Shown: positions 15,339 to 25,080, numbered from the stretch's first letter. The stretch is 64,000 nucleotides of DNA from Mesorhizobium mediterraneum (GCF_002284565.1 NZ_NPKI01000028.1:25399-89398), one strand, 5' to 3'. Numbers and translations are program-made. The notes: a model not told the origin generated them from the letters alone.

Positions 15339-18300
15339 GCGGGATTTCCAAGCAACAACTTTGCCGAGGTATCGAGCGGCAGCAACCGGGCGAATCGGGA
15401 ATGCTCCGACGCTAGATCCCGGACCTGTTCCGCCACACCGGCAGGGCTCCTGTAGGTCACGATATCCACGACGCTGCGCGTATCGTGTCCGCACCAGAAA
15501 TCCGCGGCACTTCCGATGTCGATGGCGATACCCCCCGCTTGCCTGATCCACATGCAGTAGATTTTACCCAGCATGCCGGCTGAAATGAGAAAAACACGAC
15601 CGCGCAGCTGTCCCGACAATCGATCCCTCAGCCTTGTGAAGGCGTGTGGATAGTGTGCATCGCCGGCTATGCTGGCGAAGCCTGCGGCGTATTTGTGTTC
15701 CGGCGGAACCAGGTGGACGGTCTCGATAGTTATCCCGTGTCGCTGCGCCAGAACGCCGCCGAGCTTGGCATGACATGTGATCAGGGACACGGCTCCAAGC
15801 CTGGGGAGCAGCACGTCCCAAATTCCCCAGAAGGATAGGGATTGGTGGATATGGCAGGAGGTCAGCACGGCTTGCTTGCTGGTGTTTCCGGCAGCGAAAT
15901 CGATCGATGCAAGGAGGCCGCGGGCATTTCTGCCGCCGTCTCCCAACGCCTCCAGAGAGTTGCTCAAAATACCGCGACTAGTGCGATCGAGATCAGGAAG
16001 CCCAACGACATCGGCGGAACGTATCGCTTCTTTCAGCTGCCACTCCAGCGCGTCATCCACTTGGGCAGCGCCGCCCCACCAGGTCTGCTGGGTCGCTTCC
16101 CTGTCCGTCTCGCGAAACACCTCCAGTTCGGGTCGGTAGGGAAGCATGCACCCTTCCCCATCGCCCAACCTGATCAGCGAAAGAGGCTTCAGTTCATCGA
16201 ATGCCTCAGCAATGCACGTTGCAACTTCAAGCGCTTCATTCAGGACGAAGGAGGGATCTGGGAAGAAGTCCGCATGCCCAGAACGAAGCCGGACAAAAAT
16301 CCCGCAGATGTCGCGGACTGCATCTCGTCGACTTTCAGCCCCCATCGATCCCGGGCTGTGCGCGAGATGATCCCGAACCAGTTGCTCAATGTGAGGCCCC
16401 TGATCGAAGGCGCTTTCAGATGAGGAAGCCAGACAATTAAGGGAGCGCAGTCTCGTACGCTGAAAAATTGCAGACAGCCTCAGCAATTCCCCCGCTACGG
16501 TATGGGGAGCTTCCGCGTCTACGCGATCTAAAACGACGTTCGCGAGATCAGGTCCGCCGGCTTCCCAGGCTGCACTCACCATCGGCGACAGGAGTTCAGG
16601 CGAGAACTCGTCGATACTCCCGTGCTCCCAAATCTGCCGCAAGCATTCACCGGCCTCAAAGTACCGGTGCGCCTGTATAAGGCAGTTGATCCGAAGCTTC
16701 TTGCGGGCTGCCTCCTTACCCGCGCGGCTGCGGTCAAGCACGTCCAGTGCCTCATCTGCCCGGCCGAGCCTTCCCAGAACGCCTAAATAGGAATGCAGCA
16801 GCTGCCAATTCCCGAGGAGCAGCGCTTCGTTCGTGCCTAAAAGCTGGCTCATGGTGGCCCAGTCGTGCGTGGCTTCCAGAAGTGGCATCGAGGCAAGCAG
16901 ATAAGCAAGTGGCGAGCTCCCCGCTTCCAACTCCTTGACGATCTCCTTAGCCTCGGCAATTCGCTGCAGCCGCACAAGCAACAGAACCTTGCGCCGCATA
17001 GCGTCAGGGTCGCTCAATGTCTTCCATATGACATCCTGCATTTGCAGTGCGAGTGGCCAGTCGCCGCGTTCGGAAGCGATCCGCTCCAGGCCCCGATATC
17101 CGGCGATTTCCGCCGGAAAACGTTCGCACAGCTGGCCAAAAGCCGCTTCGGCTTCCGCCAGCCTTCCAAGTTTGAGCAGGGCTGCGGCATGTCCGGCGAG
17201 TGCCTTGCGGCCAGGCGCGAGCCTGCTTGCCGCCGCCCAAGCCTCCGCCGCGATACCCCAGTGGTCCAGTTTCTCTGCCGAACGGGCTGCTCCTTTATGT
17301 CCGCCTGGAAAGTCTGGATTGCGGCTGCGAAGCTCCTCGAACACCAGCTCGGCCTCGCCGTAGCGGCCGAGCATGAATAGGGCCGTGGCCCGCCTATGCA
17401 GATATCTTTTTCGTTTGCCTGGGAGAATACGGGCGGCGACTGTCCAAAGCGCAAGCGACCTCGCCCAACGTTGCTTCTCCGACGCCGACAGGACAGTCTC
17501 TGGTCGGTGATGGCCCTGGTGGTCGGCCTGTACCGCCCAAATGAACCGGGAACGCCCTGCACCATGCTCGCCGGAATCACCGCCGGTTCGCGCCATCTCT
17601 CGTTCGACCGCCGGAAAAATATGTCTCCATGCGGTTCCGTCGGACATCTCACGCGGCGTCCACTGACTGTGACAGAGGTCGCGCATGAACTGCTCGCGCT
17701 CCGGTTTCTTCGGATGCTCGATATCATCGAGACTGTTGGAACAAAGGCGGTATGCGAGGCTCGCCGGAGATAGACATATCGGCGGGACGCCCGCGATCAA
17801 CGCATCGATTGCGGCACCGGATGACAAGGTCACGCACACCCACGCATTTGCCACCTCGTCAGCGAACGGCCGCCTGCCGCGCGAGATGGCGACCCTAGGC
17901 ACGGTCGAGCAAGCATGGACAATGGCTTCCTGATCGCGCCATCGCGTGCTGGGGTGCAGCCGGATCAGGATTGAGCGGTCGCTGATCTTCCTGATCGCCG
18001 CCGCGGTCTCGTGCAGCCACCTCACCATGTCGATGCCCCGTAGCGAGGCATCCTTGGGCACCTGACCGACCAGGAGTATGTAATCTCCCTCGGCCCGGTA
18101 GGGCTTCAGCCTGATCCCAAATTCGGCCTTTGCCCTTTCCCAGCGATCCGGCGGGCTGTTTTCTGCACAAAAATCGGCGTCGTCGCCCAACGCTCCGCCT
18201 ACGGCCACGCGGTAGTACGGGTGCACTTGCCGCGGGCGCAGCGGCCGCCGGCGCAACGCTGCGAGCCAACCGGGCAGGCGCTGATTGAAACTCCGGCCGA

Positions 18301-18538
18301 TCAGCGAGCTTTCGATGACGACGATGGGTCCGTTGTGTTCCCGATAGATGGCGTTCCTGAGACGCCCCTGCTGGGAGCGTCGAGGCGGATTGGCAAGCCC
18401 ATACATCACCGCGACGTCGCAAGGTTTATACTTCCAACCAGGCGTAATCGTTACCTGCATGCCTTCCACACGGAACATGGAAATGTCCATGAAGCTGACA
18501 CTGTCCGTAAAAATGCGGGCATGCATTTGTATCTTCAC
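15335..18538 (-). CDS. Giant KpsS-like / TPR / GT-D-fold glycosyltransferase
   Basis: 1067 residues in three regions. ~1-335 resembles capsule-polysaccharide (KpsC/KpsS-type) transferases: LLVGQVPKDASL, LIRLHPSTRWRDQ, and VTLSSGAAIDALIAGVPP. ~355-640 consists of TPR-like helical pairs with LHRRATALFMLGRYGEAELVFEEL as a clear example. ~786-1020 resembles the GT-D fold (DUF1792-type): LSLIRLGDGEG, LTSCHIHQSLSFWG, VHLVPPEHKY, FLISAGMLGKIY, IDIGSAADFW. Cytoplasmic, without signal peptide. The GTG start has GGAAG seven bases upstream. It is the first gene of the operon and its stop codon overlaps the next start, so it probably supplies the glycan for the downstream GT2-LCP protein. Confidence 0.75.
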   Translation of the reverse strand: MKIQMHARIFTDSVSFMDISMFRVEGMQVTITPGWKYKPCDVAVMYGLANPPRRSQQGRLRNAIYREHNGPIVVIESSLIGRSFNQRLPGWLAALRRRPLRPRQVHPYYRVAVGGALGDDADFCAENSPPDRWERAKAEFGIRLKPYRAEGDYILLVGQVPKDASLRGIDMVRWLHETAAAIRKISDRSILIRLHPSTRWRDQEAIVHACSTVPRVAISRGRRPFADEVANAWVCVTLSSGAAIDALIAGVPPICLSPASLAYRLCSNSLDDIEHPKKPEREQFMRDLCHSQWTPREMSDGTAWRHIFPAVEREMARTGGDSGEHGAGRSRFIWAVQADHQGHHRPETVLSASEKQRWARSLALWTVAARILPGKRKRYLHRRATALFMLGRYGEAELVFEELRSRNPDFPGGHKGAARSAEKLDHWGIAAEAWAAASRLAPGRKALAGHAAALLKLGRLAEAEAAFGQLCERFPAEIAGYRGLERIASERGDWPLALQMQDVIWKTLSDPDAMRRKVLLLVRLQRIAEAKEIVKELEAGSSPLAYLLASMPLLEATHDWATMSQLLGTNEALLLGNWQLLHSYLGVLGRLGRADEALDVLDRSRAGKEAARKKLRINCLIQAHRYFEAGECLRQIWEHGSIDEFSPELLSPMVSAAWEAGGPDLANVVLDRVDAEAPHTVAGELLRLSAIFQRTRLRSLNCLASSSESAFDQGPHIEQLVRDHLAHSPGSMGAESRRDAVRDICGIFVRLRSGHADFFPDPSFVLNEALEVATCIAEAFDELKPLSLIRLGDGEGCMLPYRPELEVFRETDREATQQTWWGGAAQVDDALEWQLKEAIRSADVVGLPDLDRTSRGILSNSLEALGDGGRNARGLLASIDFAAGNTSKQAVLTSCHIHQSLSFWGIWDVLLPRLGAVSLITCHAKLGGVLAQRHGITIETVHLVPPEHKYAAGFASIAGDAHYPHAFTRLRDRLSGQLRGRVFLISAGMLGKIYCMWIRQAGGIAIDIGSAADFWCGHDTRSVVDIVTYRSPAGVAEQVRDLASEHSRFARLLPLDTSAKLLLGNPA

Positions 18539-18909
18539 CGCATTTCTTCCAGCGTGCGGACGAACGCCTGCGGCGTCTTCGCGGCCAAAGATGAAGACCG
18601 ACTCTGCGTATTCATATGATTGCCCCTCTCGGCGAACTCTAAGCGGTGGAGCCGGTCACGACAACCGCCAACAGAGTCGGGAAAGTGGGCGACGAAAGGT
18701 CAAATCCGGCGGCTGTCGTGTCTAAGGGATTTTTTCGAGCGCGCTGCGCGGCCGCGTTCAAGACACTTGCGTAGCCATCCGCCGAATGGAAAAGTTCATT
18801 GGAGGCAGAGTGCTGTAGCGTAGACATAGCGCTCGATCGAAGAGCTTGGCCCGCCATTTACCACCTGGGATCGGCTTACCGTTCCTATGCCTGCAGAGGA
18901 TCGCTTGGC
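18539..18909. other. Divergent intergenic region, 371 bp
   Basis: It separates the leftward polysaccharide operon from the rightward SDR gene and must hold both promoters. No open frame with coding bias was found. A GC-rich palindromic patch lies near 18735-18760; nothing else can be assigned. Confidence 0.35.
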
Positions 18910-19680
18910 ATGAGCATTTTCGACAGATTTTCCTTGGCTGGGCGTGTGGCGCTCGTCACCGGAGGTGGGCGCGGGCTCGGCTTCGAGATCGCGCGCGCCT
19001 TTGCGGAAGCAGGAGCCCATGTTGTTGTGACCGGACGTACGGCCGCAGTGCTCGACGGCGCCGTCGCCGCCATCGCAACGAGCGGCGGCAGTGCTCAGGC
19101 GGCCGCCTTCGACATAGCGGACGTGGCGGCCGGCCGCACCGTGATCGCGGATATCCGCAGAACCCGCGGCCGGCTCGATATCCTCGTCAACAATGTCGGA
19201 GCCCGCGACAGGAGGCCGCTCGCCGCGTTCGGCGACGACGATATCCTTGATCTGATCCGCACGGATCTGCTTTCGGCGATCTCGCTGTCGCGGGATGCGG
19301 CGGAAATCATGAAGGCGCAGGGGCATGGCCGGCTGATCGCCGTTACCTCGATCGTCGGCGAGATGGCACGTCCAGGCGATGCCGTCTATCCCGCCGCCAA
19401 GCAGGGATTGACCGGCCTGATGCGCAGCATGGCCGTCGAATACGGCGCGCACGGGGTAACCAGCAACGCCATAGCCCCGGGAATGTTCGCAACCGAGACC
19501 AATGCCGCGCTGGCGGAAGATCCCGACATGCTTTCCTTCGCCCGCCAGCGGGTTCCGCTGCAACGCTGGGGACGGCCGGAGGAAATCGCCGGCGCCGCCC
19601 TGTTCCTGGCCAGCGATGCGGCATCCTTCGTCAATGGCCATGTGCTGACCGTTGACGGCGGAATGTCCGTGCAGATGTGA
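18910..19680 (+). CDS. SDR-family oxidoreductase
   Basis: 256 residues with the classical short-chain dehydrogenase layout: cofactor motif TGGGRGLG (residues ~17-24), NNVG at ~92, catalytic Ser in TSIVG (~143) and the pair YPAAK (~156-160). The C-terminus ends in GHVLTVDGGMSVQM. The acidic or Arg residue after strand 2 (VVTGRTAA) suggests NADP preference. It is similar to gluconate 5-dehydrogenase/3-oxoacyl reductase-type enzymes; the true substrate cannot be told. AGAGGA lies about nine bases before the ATG. It is transcribed alone, divergent to the polysaccharide operon. Confidence 0.8.
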   Translation: MSIFDRFSLAGRVALVTGGGRGLGFEIARAFAEAGAHVVVTGRTAAVLDGAVAAIATSGGSAQAAAFDIADVAAGRTVIADIRRTRGRLDILVNNVGARDRRPLAAFGDDDILDLIRTDLLSAISLSRDAAEIMKAQGHGRLIAVTSIVGEMARPGDAVYPAAKQGLTGLMRSMAVEYGAHGVTSNAIAPGMFATETNAALAEDPDMLSFARQRVPLQRWGRPEEIAGAALFLASDAASFVNGHVLTVDGGMSVQM

Positions 19681-19806
19681 AGATTGCACGGGACCGAAAA
19701 TTCGCCCGGTGTCAAACCCCGTTCATGGCGTCTTCATCATTCATAACCCTGGCTCGGAACGGCACGCGGTTGATTTCTCCGCCCAAATATGATGCTCCTC
19801 CCGCCC

Positions 19807-20196
19807 ATGAAGAAGCTCTGTCTTACGGTTCTGGCGTCGGTGACGCTGGCGTGGCCGGCTAACGCGATGGATAGCGCATTGCGCACCGGCTTGTTGAAGC
19901 TCGACCCGCAAACCCGGCTCGAACAGCGATGCGATGCTGAAGTGCTCGACCGGATCACCCATGATGACCACAAATACAAAGCCGATCGCGTGGTCGCCTA
20001 CGCTTTTGCGACGCCCGAAATGGAGACCGACGCAATCACAAGCCCTGGGGCTGCCTTTCGCAGCAAGGGACAATGGTACCGGCTGAAATTCAAATGCCGG
20101 ACGGCGCCGGATCATATGCAGGTTCTGGATTTTCGCTATCGGATCGGCGAGGAGATTCCGGAAACCGATTGGTCGGAATACAACCTCTATAATTAG
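19807..20196 (+). CDS. DUF930-family secreted protein
   Basis: 129 residues with a signal peptide ending around PANAMD, then a compact domain rich in Arg, Asp and Tyr, including LDPQTRLEQRCDAEVLDRI, WYRLKFKCRTAP and two Cys that may pair. This matches DUF930, a small family of periplasmic proteins in rhizobia without known function. The ATG at 19807 is used because it leads directly into the basic n-region of the signal peptide; 19789 is an alternative. The stop codon is followed by a palindromic repeat that may act as terminator. Confidence 0.75.
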   Translation: MKKLCLTVLASVTLAWPANAMDSALRTGLLKLDPQTRLEQRCDAEVLDRITHDDHKYKADRVVAYAFATPEMETDAITSPGAAFRSKGQWYRLKFKCRTAPDHMQVLDFRYRIGEEIPETDWSEYNLYN

Positions 20197-20297
20197 AGCG
20201 TCGCGCGTCCGACTGGACGCGCAAAGGACGCTCCAGCAGTTTGAATCGGCGCATAATCCTTTTCGGAGACCGAATTCCGGTTTCCGGGTCATGCGCC
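20196..20297. repeat. Rhizobial intergenic palindromic repeat, two hairpins
   Basis: First a nested hairpin (20196-20233): outer GAGCGTC/GACGCTC, inner GCGCGTCC/GGACGCGC. Then a second (20248-20297) with outer GGCGCAT/ATGCGCC and an inner CGGAGACCG/CGGTTTCCG stem. This combination is the interspersed repeat type seen in Mesorhizobium and relatives. It follows the DUF930 stop codon directly and may also end that transcript. Confidence 0.65.
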
Positions 20298-20457
20298 AGC
20301 GTATCTAGCTTTCACCGGCTGCTGGCGATTTCCGCCGCGATCAGGCGGTTTGCCGGCCTTGTCCTCAAGCGATCTCTTGACGCGCGGGAACCATACACGT
20401 TAGGCGTCCGAATACTCGGCGCCGACGATCGACAAACAAGCAAGGAACTTCCAGTTG

Positions 20458-21117
20458 ATGGAAATTTTTACCGCCGCAGGCTTCTCCGCCCTGCTCCAGG
20501 TTATCGCCATCGACCTCGTACTTGCAGGCGACAACGCCATCGTCATCGGCCTTGCCGCGGCCGGCCTGCCGGCCGAGCAGCGCAAGAAGGCCATCCTCAT
20601 CGGCGTGCTGGCCGCGACCGTGCTGCGCATATGTTTTGCAGCAGTAACCGTTCAACTGCTCTTGATCGTCGGTCTGCTGCTGGCCGGTGGTATCCTGCTT
20701 TTGTGGGTTTGCTGGAAGATGTGGCGCGAACTGCGCACCTCCCATGCCGACGAGCTGGAAGCGACCGAGGCGCTGTCAAATGCCGATCTCGACAAGGACG
20801 ATGCCGTGGCTGGCAAGTCGCCGCGCAAGACGCTGGGCCAGGCCGCACTGCAGATCGTCGTCGCCGATGTGTCGATGTCGCTCGACAATGTGCTGGCGGT
20901 CGCTGGTGCGGCGCGCGATCATTTCTCCGTGCTGATCATCGGCCTCGTTCTCTCGATCGCGCTGATGGGTCTGGCCGCGACCTTTATCGCCAAGCTGCTG
21001 CACCGCCACCGCTGGATTGCCTATATCGGCCTGCTGATCATTCTGTATGTCGCGCTCGACATGGTCTATCGAGGCGCGCTGGAAGTCTGGCCGCATGTGA
21101 ACAACGCGGTGAGCTGA
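20458..21117 (+). CDS. TerC-family membrane protein, YjbE type
   Basis: 219 residues with about six to seven hydrophobic segments and the TerC hallmarks DLVLAGDNAIVIGLA (~19-33) and a second half motif VVADVSMSLDNVLAVAGAA (~141-160), each with Asp and Asn thought to bind metal. TerC proteins are linked to manganese efflux and tellurite resistance in other bacteria. A variable loop between the halves is charged (EATEALSNADLDKDD). The ATG at 20458 is preferred over the adjacent TTG. No manganese riboswitch of the yybP-ykoY type was recognised upstream. Confidence 0.85.
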   Translation: MEIFTAAGFSALLQVIAIDLVLAGDNAIVIGLAAAGLPAEQRKKAILIGVLAATVLRICFAAVTVQLLLIVGLLLAGGILLLWVCWKMWRELRTSHADELEATEALSNADLDKDDAVAGKSPRKTLGQAALQIVVADVSMSLDNVLAVAGAARDHFSVLIIGLVLSIALMGLAATFIAKLLHRHRWIAYIGLLIILYVALDMVYRGALEVWPHVNNAVS

Positions 21118-21253
21118 CGCCGCCTGTCCCGCCGTTTCCGTCGTCGGCACCGATACATTCATCGTGCGTTTCGTCGCGGTTGCCGCGGGCCCATACCAAT
21201 GCCGCAATAAGTGTGGTACTGCGCCGCCAATCCTGAAAAGCCGGAAAACCTTT

Positions 21254-22567
21254 ATGTCTGCCCCTCGCGTCAGTTTCGTCAGCCTTGGATGCCCGAAAGC
21301 CCTCGTGGATTCGGAGCGCATCATCACGCGCCTGCGCGCCGAAGGCTATGAGATCGCGCGCAAGCATGACGGCGCCGATCTGGTCGTCGTCAACACCTGC
21401 GGCTTCCTCGATTCGGCTCGCGATGAATCGCTCAATGCCATCGGCTCCGCCCTATCGGAGAATGGCAGGGTCATCGTCACCGGTTGCCTCGGCGCCGAAC
21501 CGGACGTCATCCGCGAAAAACATCCTAACGTTCTCGCCATCACCGGTCCGCAGGCCTACGAGAGCGTGATGGCTGCCGTGCATGAGGCCGCGCCGCCGAG
21601 CCACGATCCTTATGTCGACCTTTTGCCGCCGCAAGGCGTCAAGCTCACGCCGCGCCACTATGCCTATCTCAAGATTTCGGAAGGCTGCAACAATCGCTGC
21701 ACTTTCTGCATCATCCCCGCGCTGCGCGGCGATCTCGTCTCGCGGCCGGCGGCCGACGTGTTGCGCGAAGCCGAGAAACTGGCCAAGGCCGGCGTCAAGG
21801 AGATCCTGGTCATTTCGCAGGACACCAGCGCCTATGGCATCGACATCAAATACCAGACCAGCATGTTCGGCGATCGCGAAGTGCGGGCAAAGTTCCTCGA
21901 TCTGTCGGAGGAACTCGGCAAGCTCGGCATCTGGGTGCGCATGCACTATGTCTACCCCTACCCGCATGTTGCCGATGTCATCCCGCTGATGGCCGAAGGA
22001 AAGATCCTTCCCTATCTGGACATCCCGTTCCAGCACGCCTCGCCGCAGGTGCTGAAGAACATGCGCCGGCCCGCCCATGGTGAAAGGACCCTCGATCGCA
22101 TTCGCGGCTGGCGCGAAATCTGTCCGGATCTGGCCATCCGCTCCACCTTTATCGTCGGCTTCCCCGGCGAGACGGACGACGATTTCGAAATGCTGCTCGA
22201 CTGGCTGGACGAAGCCAAGATCGACCGCGCCGGCTGTTTCAAATACGAGCCGGTCCGAGGCGCCCGATCCAACGACCTCGGCCTCGAACAGGTGCCGCAG
22301 GAGATCAAGGAAGCGCGTTGGCACCGCTTCATGCAGCGCCAGCAGAAGATCTCGGCGACGCAGCTCGCCAGGAAGGTCGGCAAGCGCTTGCCTGTCCTGA
22401 TTGACGAGGCGCATGGCACCTCGGCCAAGGGCCGTACCAAATACGACGCGCCCGAAATCGACGGCTCGGTGCATATCCAGTCGCGGCGCCCGTTGCGCGC
22501 CGGCGACATCGTCACCGTCAAGATCGACCGCGCCGACGCCTACGATCTCTACGGCTCGGCCGTCTGA
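21254..22567 (+). CDS. rimO: Ribosomal protein S12 methylthiotransferase RimO
   Basis: 437 residues: N-terminal UPF0004 domain with Cys at SLGCPKALVDSER, NTCGF and GCLG, a radical-SAM domain with CNNRCTFC, and a C-terminal TRAM domain (about residues 370-437). RimO adds a methylthio group to Asp88 of ribosomal protein S12, using two iron-sulfur clusters. The S12-type features rather than MiaB ones are the NTCGFLDSARDES segment and the YLDIPFQHASPQVLKNMRRP block. The ATG is preceded by a weak site. Located alone between TerC and a LysR gene. Confidence 0.9.
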   Translation: MSAPRVSFVSLGCPKALVDSERIITRLRAEGYEIARKHDGADLVVVNTCGFLDSARDESLNAIGSALSENGRVIVTGCLGAEPDVIREKHPNVLAITGPQAYESVMAAVHEAAPPSHDPYVDLLPPQGVKLTPRHYAYLKISEGCNNRCTFCIIPALRGDLVSRPAADVLREAEKLAKAGVKEILVISQDTSAYGIDIKYQTSMFGDREVRAKFLDLSEELGKLGIWVRMHYVYPYPHVADVIPLMAEGKILPYLDIPFQHASPQVLKNMRRPAHGERTLDRIRGWREICPDLAIRSTFIVGFPGETDDDFEMLLDWLDEAKIDRAGCFKYEPVRGARSNDLGLEQVPQEIKEARWHRFMQRQQKISATQLARKVGKRLPVLIDEAHGTSAKGRTKYDAPEIDGSVHIQSRRPLRAGDIVTVKIDRADAYDLYGSAV

Positions 22568-22597
22568 TGGCCAGCGGGGTGAAGACCCCTTCTGCTA

Positions 22598-22699
22598 GAG
22601 CATTTTGCAGCCAAACATCTTCGTTTGGCGTCCGACAAAAGGCGTTAAAATAGAGAGTTAGAGCGCGGTTTTGGTTCGACCAAAACGCAAAGCGCGCTA
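22598..22699. repeat. Rhizobial intergenic repeat with two stem-loops
   Basis: Hairpin one pairs GCCAAAC with GTTTGGC around 22610-22629. Hairpin two pairs GTTTTGGT with ACCAAAAC around a TCG loop (22668-22686), framed by AGCGCG and CGCGCT. Both are typical parts of palindromic elements scattered in Mesorhizobium genomes. It lies between convergent rimO and lysR genes, so it may also help to end both transcripts. Confidence 0.6.
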
Positions 22700-23605
22700 G
22701 GACGTGACTGTTTCGCTTACGCGGATAAGCATCCGCCTGAGCCAGGCGTGACCGGAATCGCTGTCGTTCCTCCGATGCCAAAGCAGAGTTTCCTGATAAC
22801 CGAAATAGTCGAAGGGCAGCGGAAAAGAGCGCACGCGCGGCCAATTCGTAAGCCGGATCACGTTTGCCGACAAGGTGCAGATCATGTCCGTCTCGGCGAT
22901 GATCGCCGGCACGGCGAGCGCATAAGGCAGGCTCATTGCAACGGTCCGCTTCAGGCCGCGGTCGTCCAGCAGACGATCGATGTAGCCCTTCAGATCGCCG
23001 ACATGAGTGACCAGCAAGTGCGGATACTTCAGAAAGAGCTCGAGCGTCAGCGCGTCGCGGATCTCAGGATGCTCGGCCGAGACGATCGATATCCAGTTCA
23101 CGTGGAAGAGCGATGCACGTTTGATCGTCGTCGGCGCATCGGGCAGGATGGTGATCGCAAGGTCTATCGAGCCCTTCTCGAGACAATCAACGATCTCCTG
23201 GCGATGTAAGCTGCGCAAGACGATCGAAACTCTAGGCGCCGCTGAACGAAGCACCGGCATCAGTCTGGGCATCAAAGTCGCCGCGATGTGATCGGTGGTC
23301 GCGATCCTGAAGATGCGACCCGATCGCTCCGGCGAGAACTGGCCGAATCCTCCCAACGCATCCTGGATCTGGCGTAGCGCGGCCCGGATCGGATCGGCGA
23401 GATCGAGCGCCTTTTCGGTCGGCCGCACGCCATCGGCATGACGAACGAAGAGATCATCGGCGAAAAGCCGACGCAGATGGGCGAGGCGCTTGCTCATCGC
23501 AGGCTGGCTGAGCCCGATGCGGGCTGCCGCCGCGCTCACGCTCCCTTCACTGAGGAGGGCGTCGAAGGCGACAAGCAGGTTCAGATCGACGGCAGCTAGA
23601 TTCAC
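22697..23605 (-). CDS. LysR-family transcriptional regulator
   Basis: 302 residues. The N-terminal winged helix is clear: LNLLVAFDALLSEGSVSAAAARIGLSQPAMSKRLAHLRRLFADDLFVR (~7-55), followed by a substrate domain. The NodD/SyrM-like pattern (DLNLLVAFDALL, and VRHADGVRPT) is typical of this LysR branch. The GTG at 23605 is chosen because GGAGG lies seven bases upstream. It is divergent to the beta-propeller gene starting at 23719 and probably regulates it; the effector is unknown. Confidence 0.85.
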   Translation of the reverse strand: MNLAAVDLNLLVAFDALLSEGSVSAAAARIGLSQPAMSKRLAHLRRLFADDLFVRHADGVRPTEKALDLADPIRAALRQIQDALGGFGQFSPERSGRIFRIATTDHIAATLMPRLMPVLRSAAPRVSIVLRSLHRQEIVDCLEKGSIDLAITILPDAPTTIKRASLFHVNWISIVSAEHPEIRDALTLELFLKYPHLLVTHVGDLKGYIDRLLDDRGLKRTVAMSLPYALAVPAIIAETDMICTLSANVIRLTNWPRVRSFPLPFDYFGYQETLLWHRRNDSDSGHAWLRRMLIRVSETVTS

Positions 23606-23718
23606 ACTGGGCCTCCGACAGTTTATTACTGAAGGGAATATTGAGATGTCAAATATCGATTGGACGACTGAAAGCGAACCCGGAAGATAGGCGCCTTCCA
23701 AGAGATATGGAGACATGG

Positions 23719-25023
23719 ATGCGACGCTGTTCGCTCGCTGCTATCGTTCTATTCCTGATGCCGAGCCTCTCAAGTGCTCAGCCGGCCGAAGGTCACGGAG
23801 GGGCCGTCTTCGTGTTGTCGGATCTCGATATGGTGCCGACCGTCTACGAGACGGGCGAGCTCGGGCCTCCAGACCCTCACTATCTGGATACGCTGTCCAT
23901 CATCACCTCGCCGACGGAGCGGTCTCGCTCTGTCGCGATGATGGAGGTTTCGAATTCAACCTATGGGCCGCCCGGAGCACTAGACGTCTCCCTGGATGGC
24001 CGGTTCGTTTTCGTCGCCGAAACTTTCCGTCAACGGCCCGAACGGGCGACCCGCCTCGACGAGTTGCAGCAAGGCGACACGATCAGATCGCTCCGGCTCG
24101 ATGGCGGCCACTCGTCGGCGGTCGACAGCGTGAGGATCGGAATCCAGCCGCAGGCGATTCATCTCAATCCTGCAGGCGATCTTATCGCCGCGATTACTGT
24201 CGACGCCGAACACGAACTCACTTTCGTACCGGTCAGGGAGGGTCGGTTCGGGCCCGTATCCAGCTTCGGTCTCGATCTTGAGCCGTCAACGGGTTTCATT
24301 CCATTGAAGGCGACCTGGGTGCAGTGGCATCCAAGCGGCCGGTATATTGGGGTCAATCTCGTCGACCGTGGTCAGGTTGCCTTCTATGAGGTGCTGCGCG
24401 GAAAGGACGGGGCGGTTTCTGCTATTCGTCCCTGGGGCAATCGCGTCCAGACGAACAAGTTCCCCTTTGTCGGCCGCTTTTCGCCCGACGGCCGCTACTA
24501 CATCACCTCCGATGTTCAGTGGGGAATCGATACAACTGGCTTCTATGGCGTTCAGGAGGGCATTCTCACCACAGTCCGGCTTGCCGATGTCGGCGCGACG
24601 GGCGACGCGGCAAGGCACACCGTGCCTCACATCGCGCTTGGTGGCTGGGGCGCCGAGACGATCGCCTTCAGCCCTGACGGCCGCTTTCTTGTCACGTCCA
24701 ATCTTCGCGGCACCGGCAAGCCAGACGGCTCGCGCGACTGGACGGAGCACGCGTCGCTCAGCCTCTATCAGCTGGACACTGAAACAGGACGGCTCTCACC
24801 GCACGGCGAATGGCCGCTCGAAGGTGTGCTGCCGCAAGGACTCGCTTTTGATCGCACGGGACAAAAGCTCTTCGTCGGCGTGAACCGTTACCGCAATGAC
24901 GAAGCGCCCCTTGGCGGCGCCGTCGAGATATGGCAGATCACGACGGAAGGGCGCCCGGCGCTCGCTCCCACATCGGATCGCATCAGGCTGCCCGCGGGCG
25001 TCCATACGATAATCGCCCGCTGA
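23719..25023 (+). CDS. Secreted beta-propeller-like protein
   Basis: 434 residues with a signal peptide (MRRCSLAAIVLFLMPSLSSAQ at the start when read from 23719, or four residues longer from 23707). The mature part has repeated blades ending in patterns such as SPDGRYYITSD, SPDGRFLVTSN and LDGRFVFVAE, consistent with a WD40/lactonase-like seven-bladed propeller. No catalytic site is recognised. GGAGA lies five bases before the 23719 ATG. It is divergent to a LysR regulator, with a 113-bp shared promoter region. Confidence 0.7.
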   Translation: MRRCSLAAIVLFLMPSLSSAQPAEGHGGAVFVLSDLDMVPTVYETGELGPPDPHYLDTLSIITSPTERSRSVAMMEVSNSTYGPPGALDVSLDGRFVFVAETFRQRPERATRLDELQQGDTIRSLRLDGGHSSAVDSVRIGIQPQAIHLNPAGDLIAAITVDAEHELTFVPVREGRFGPVSSFGLDLEPSTGFIPLKATWVQWHPSGRYIGVNLVDRGQVAFYEVLRGKDGAVSAIRPWGNRVQTNKFPFVGRFSPDGRYYITSDVQWGIDTTGFYGVQEGILTTVRLADVGATGDAARHTVPHIALGGWGAETIAFSPDGRFLVTSNLRGTGKPDGSRDWTEHASLSLYQLDTETGRLSPHGEWPLEGVLPQGLAFDRTGQKLFVGVNRYRNDEAPLGGAVEIWQITTEGRPALAPTSDRIRLPAGVHTIIAR

Positions 25024-25080
25024 ACTTTCGTGAGTGGGACTCGCAGTCGGGCAGGTTAACCTTCGAAACGCTGCGCATGA

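Noticed and set aside
20298..20457. Manganese riboswitch (yybP-ykoY) before the terC-like gene
   Set aside because: The region lacks the conserved loop sequences of that riboswitch; the only structure present is the palindromic repeat further upstream.
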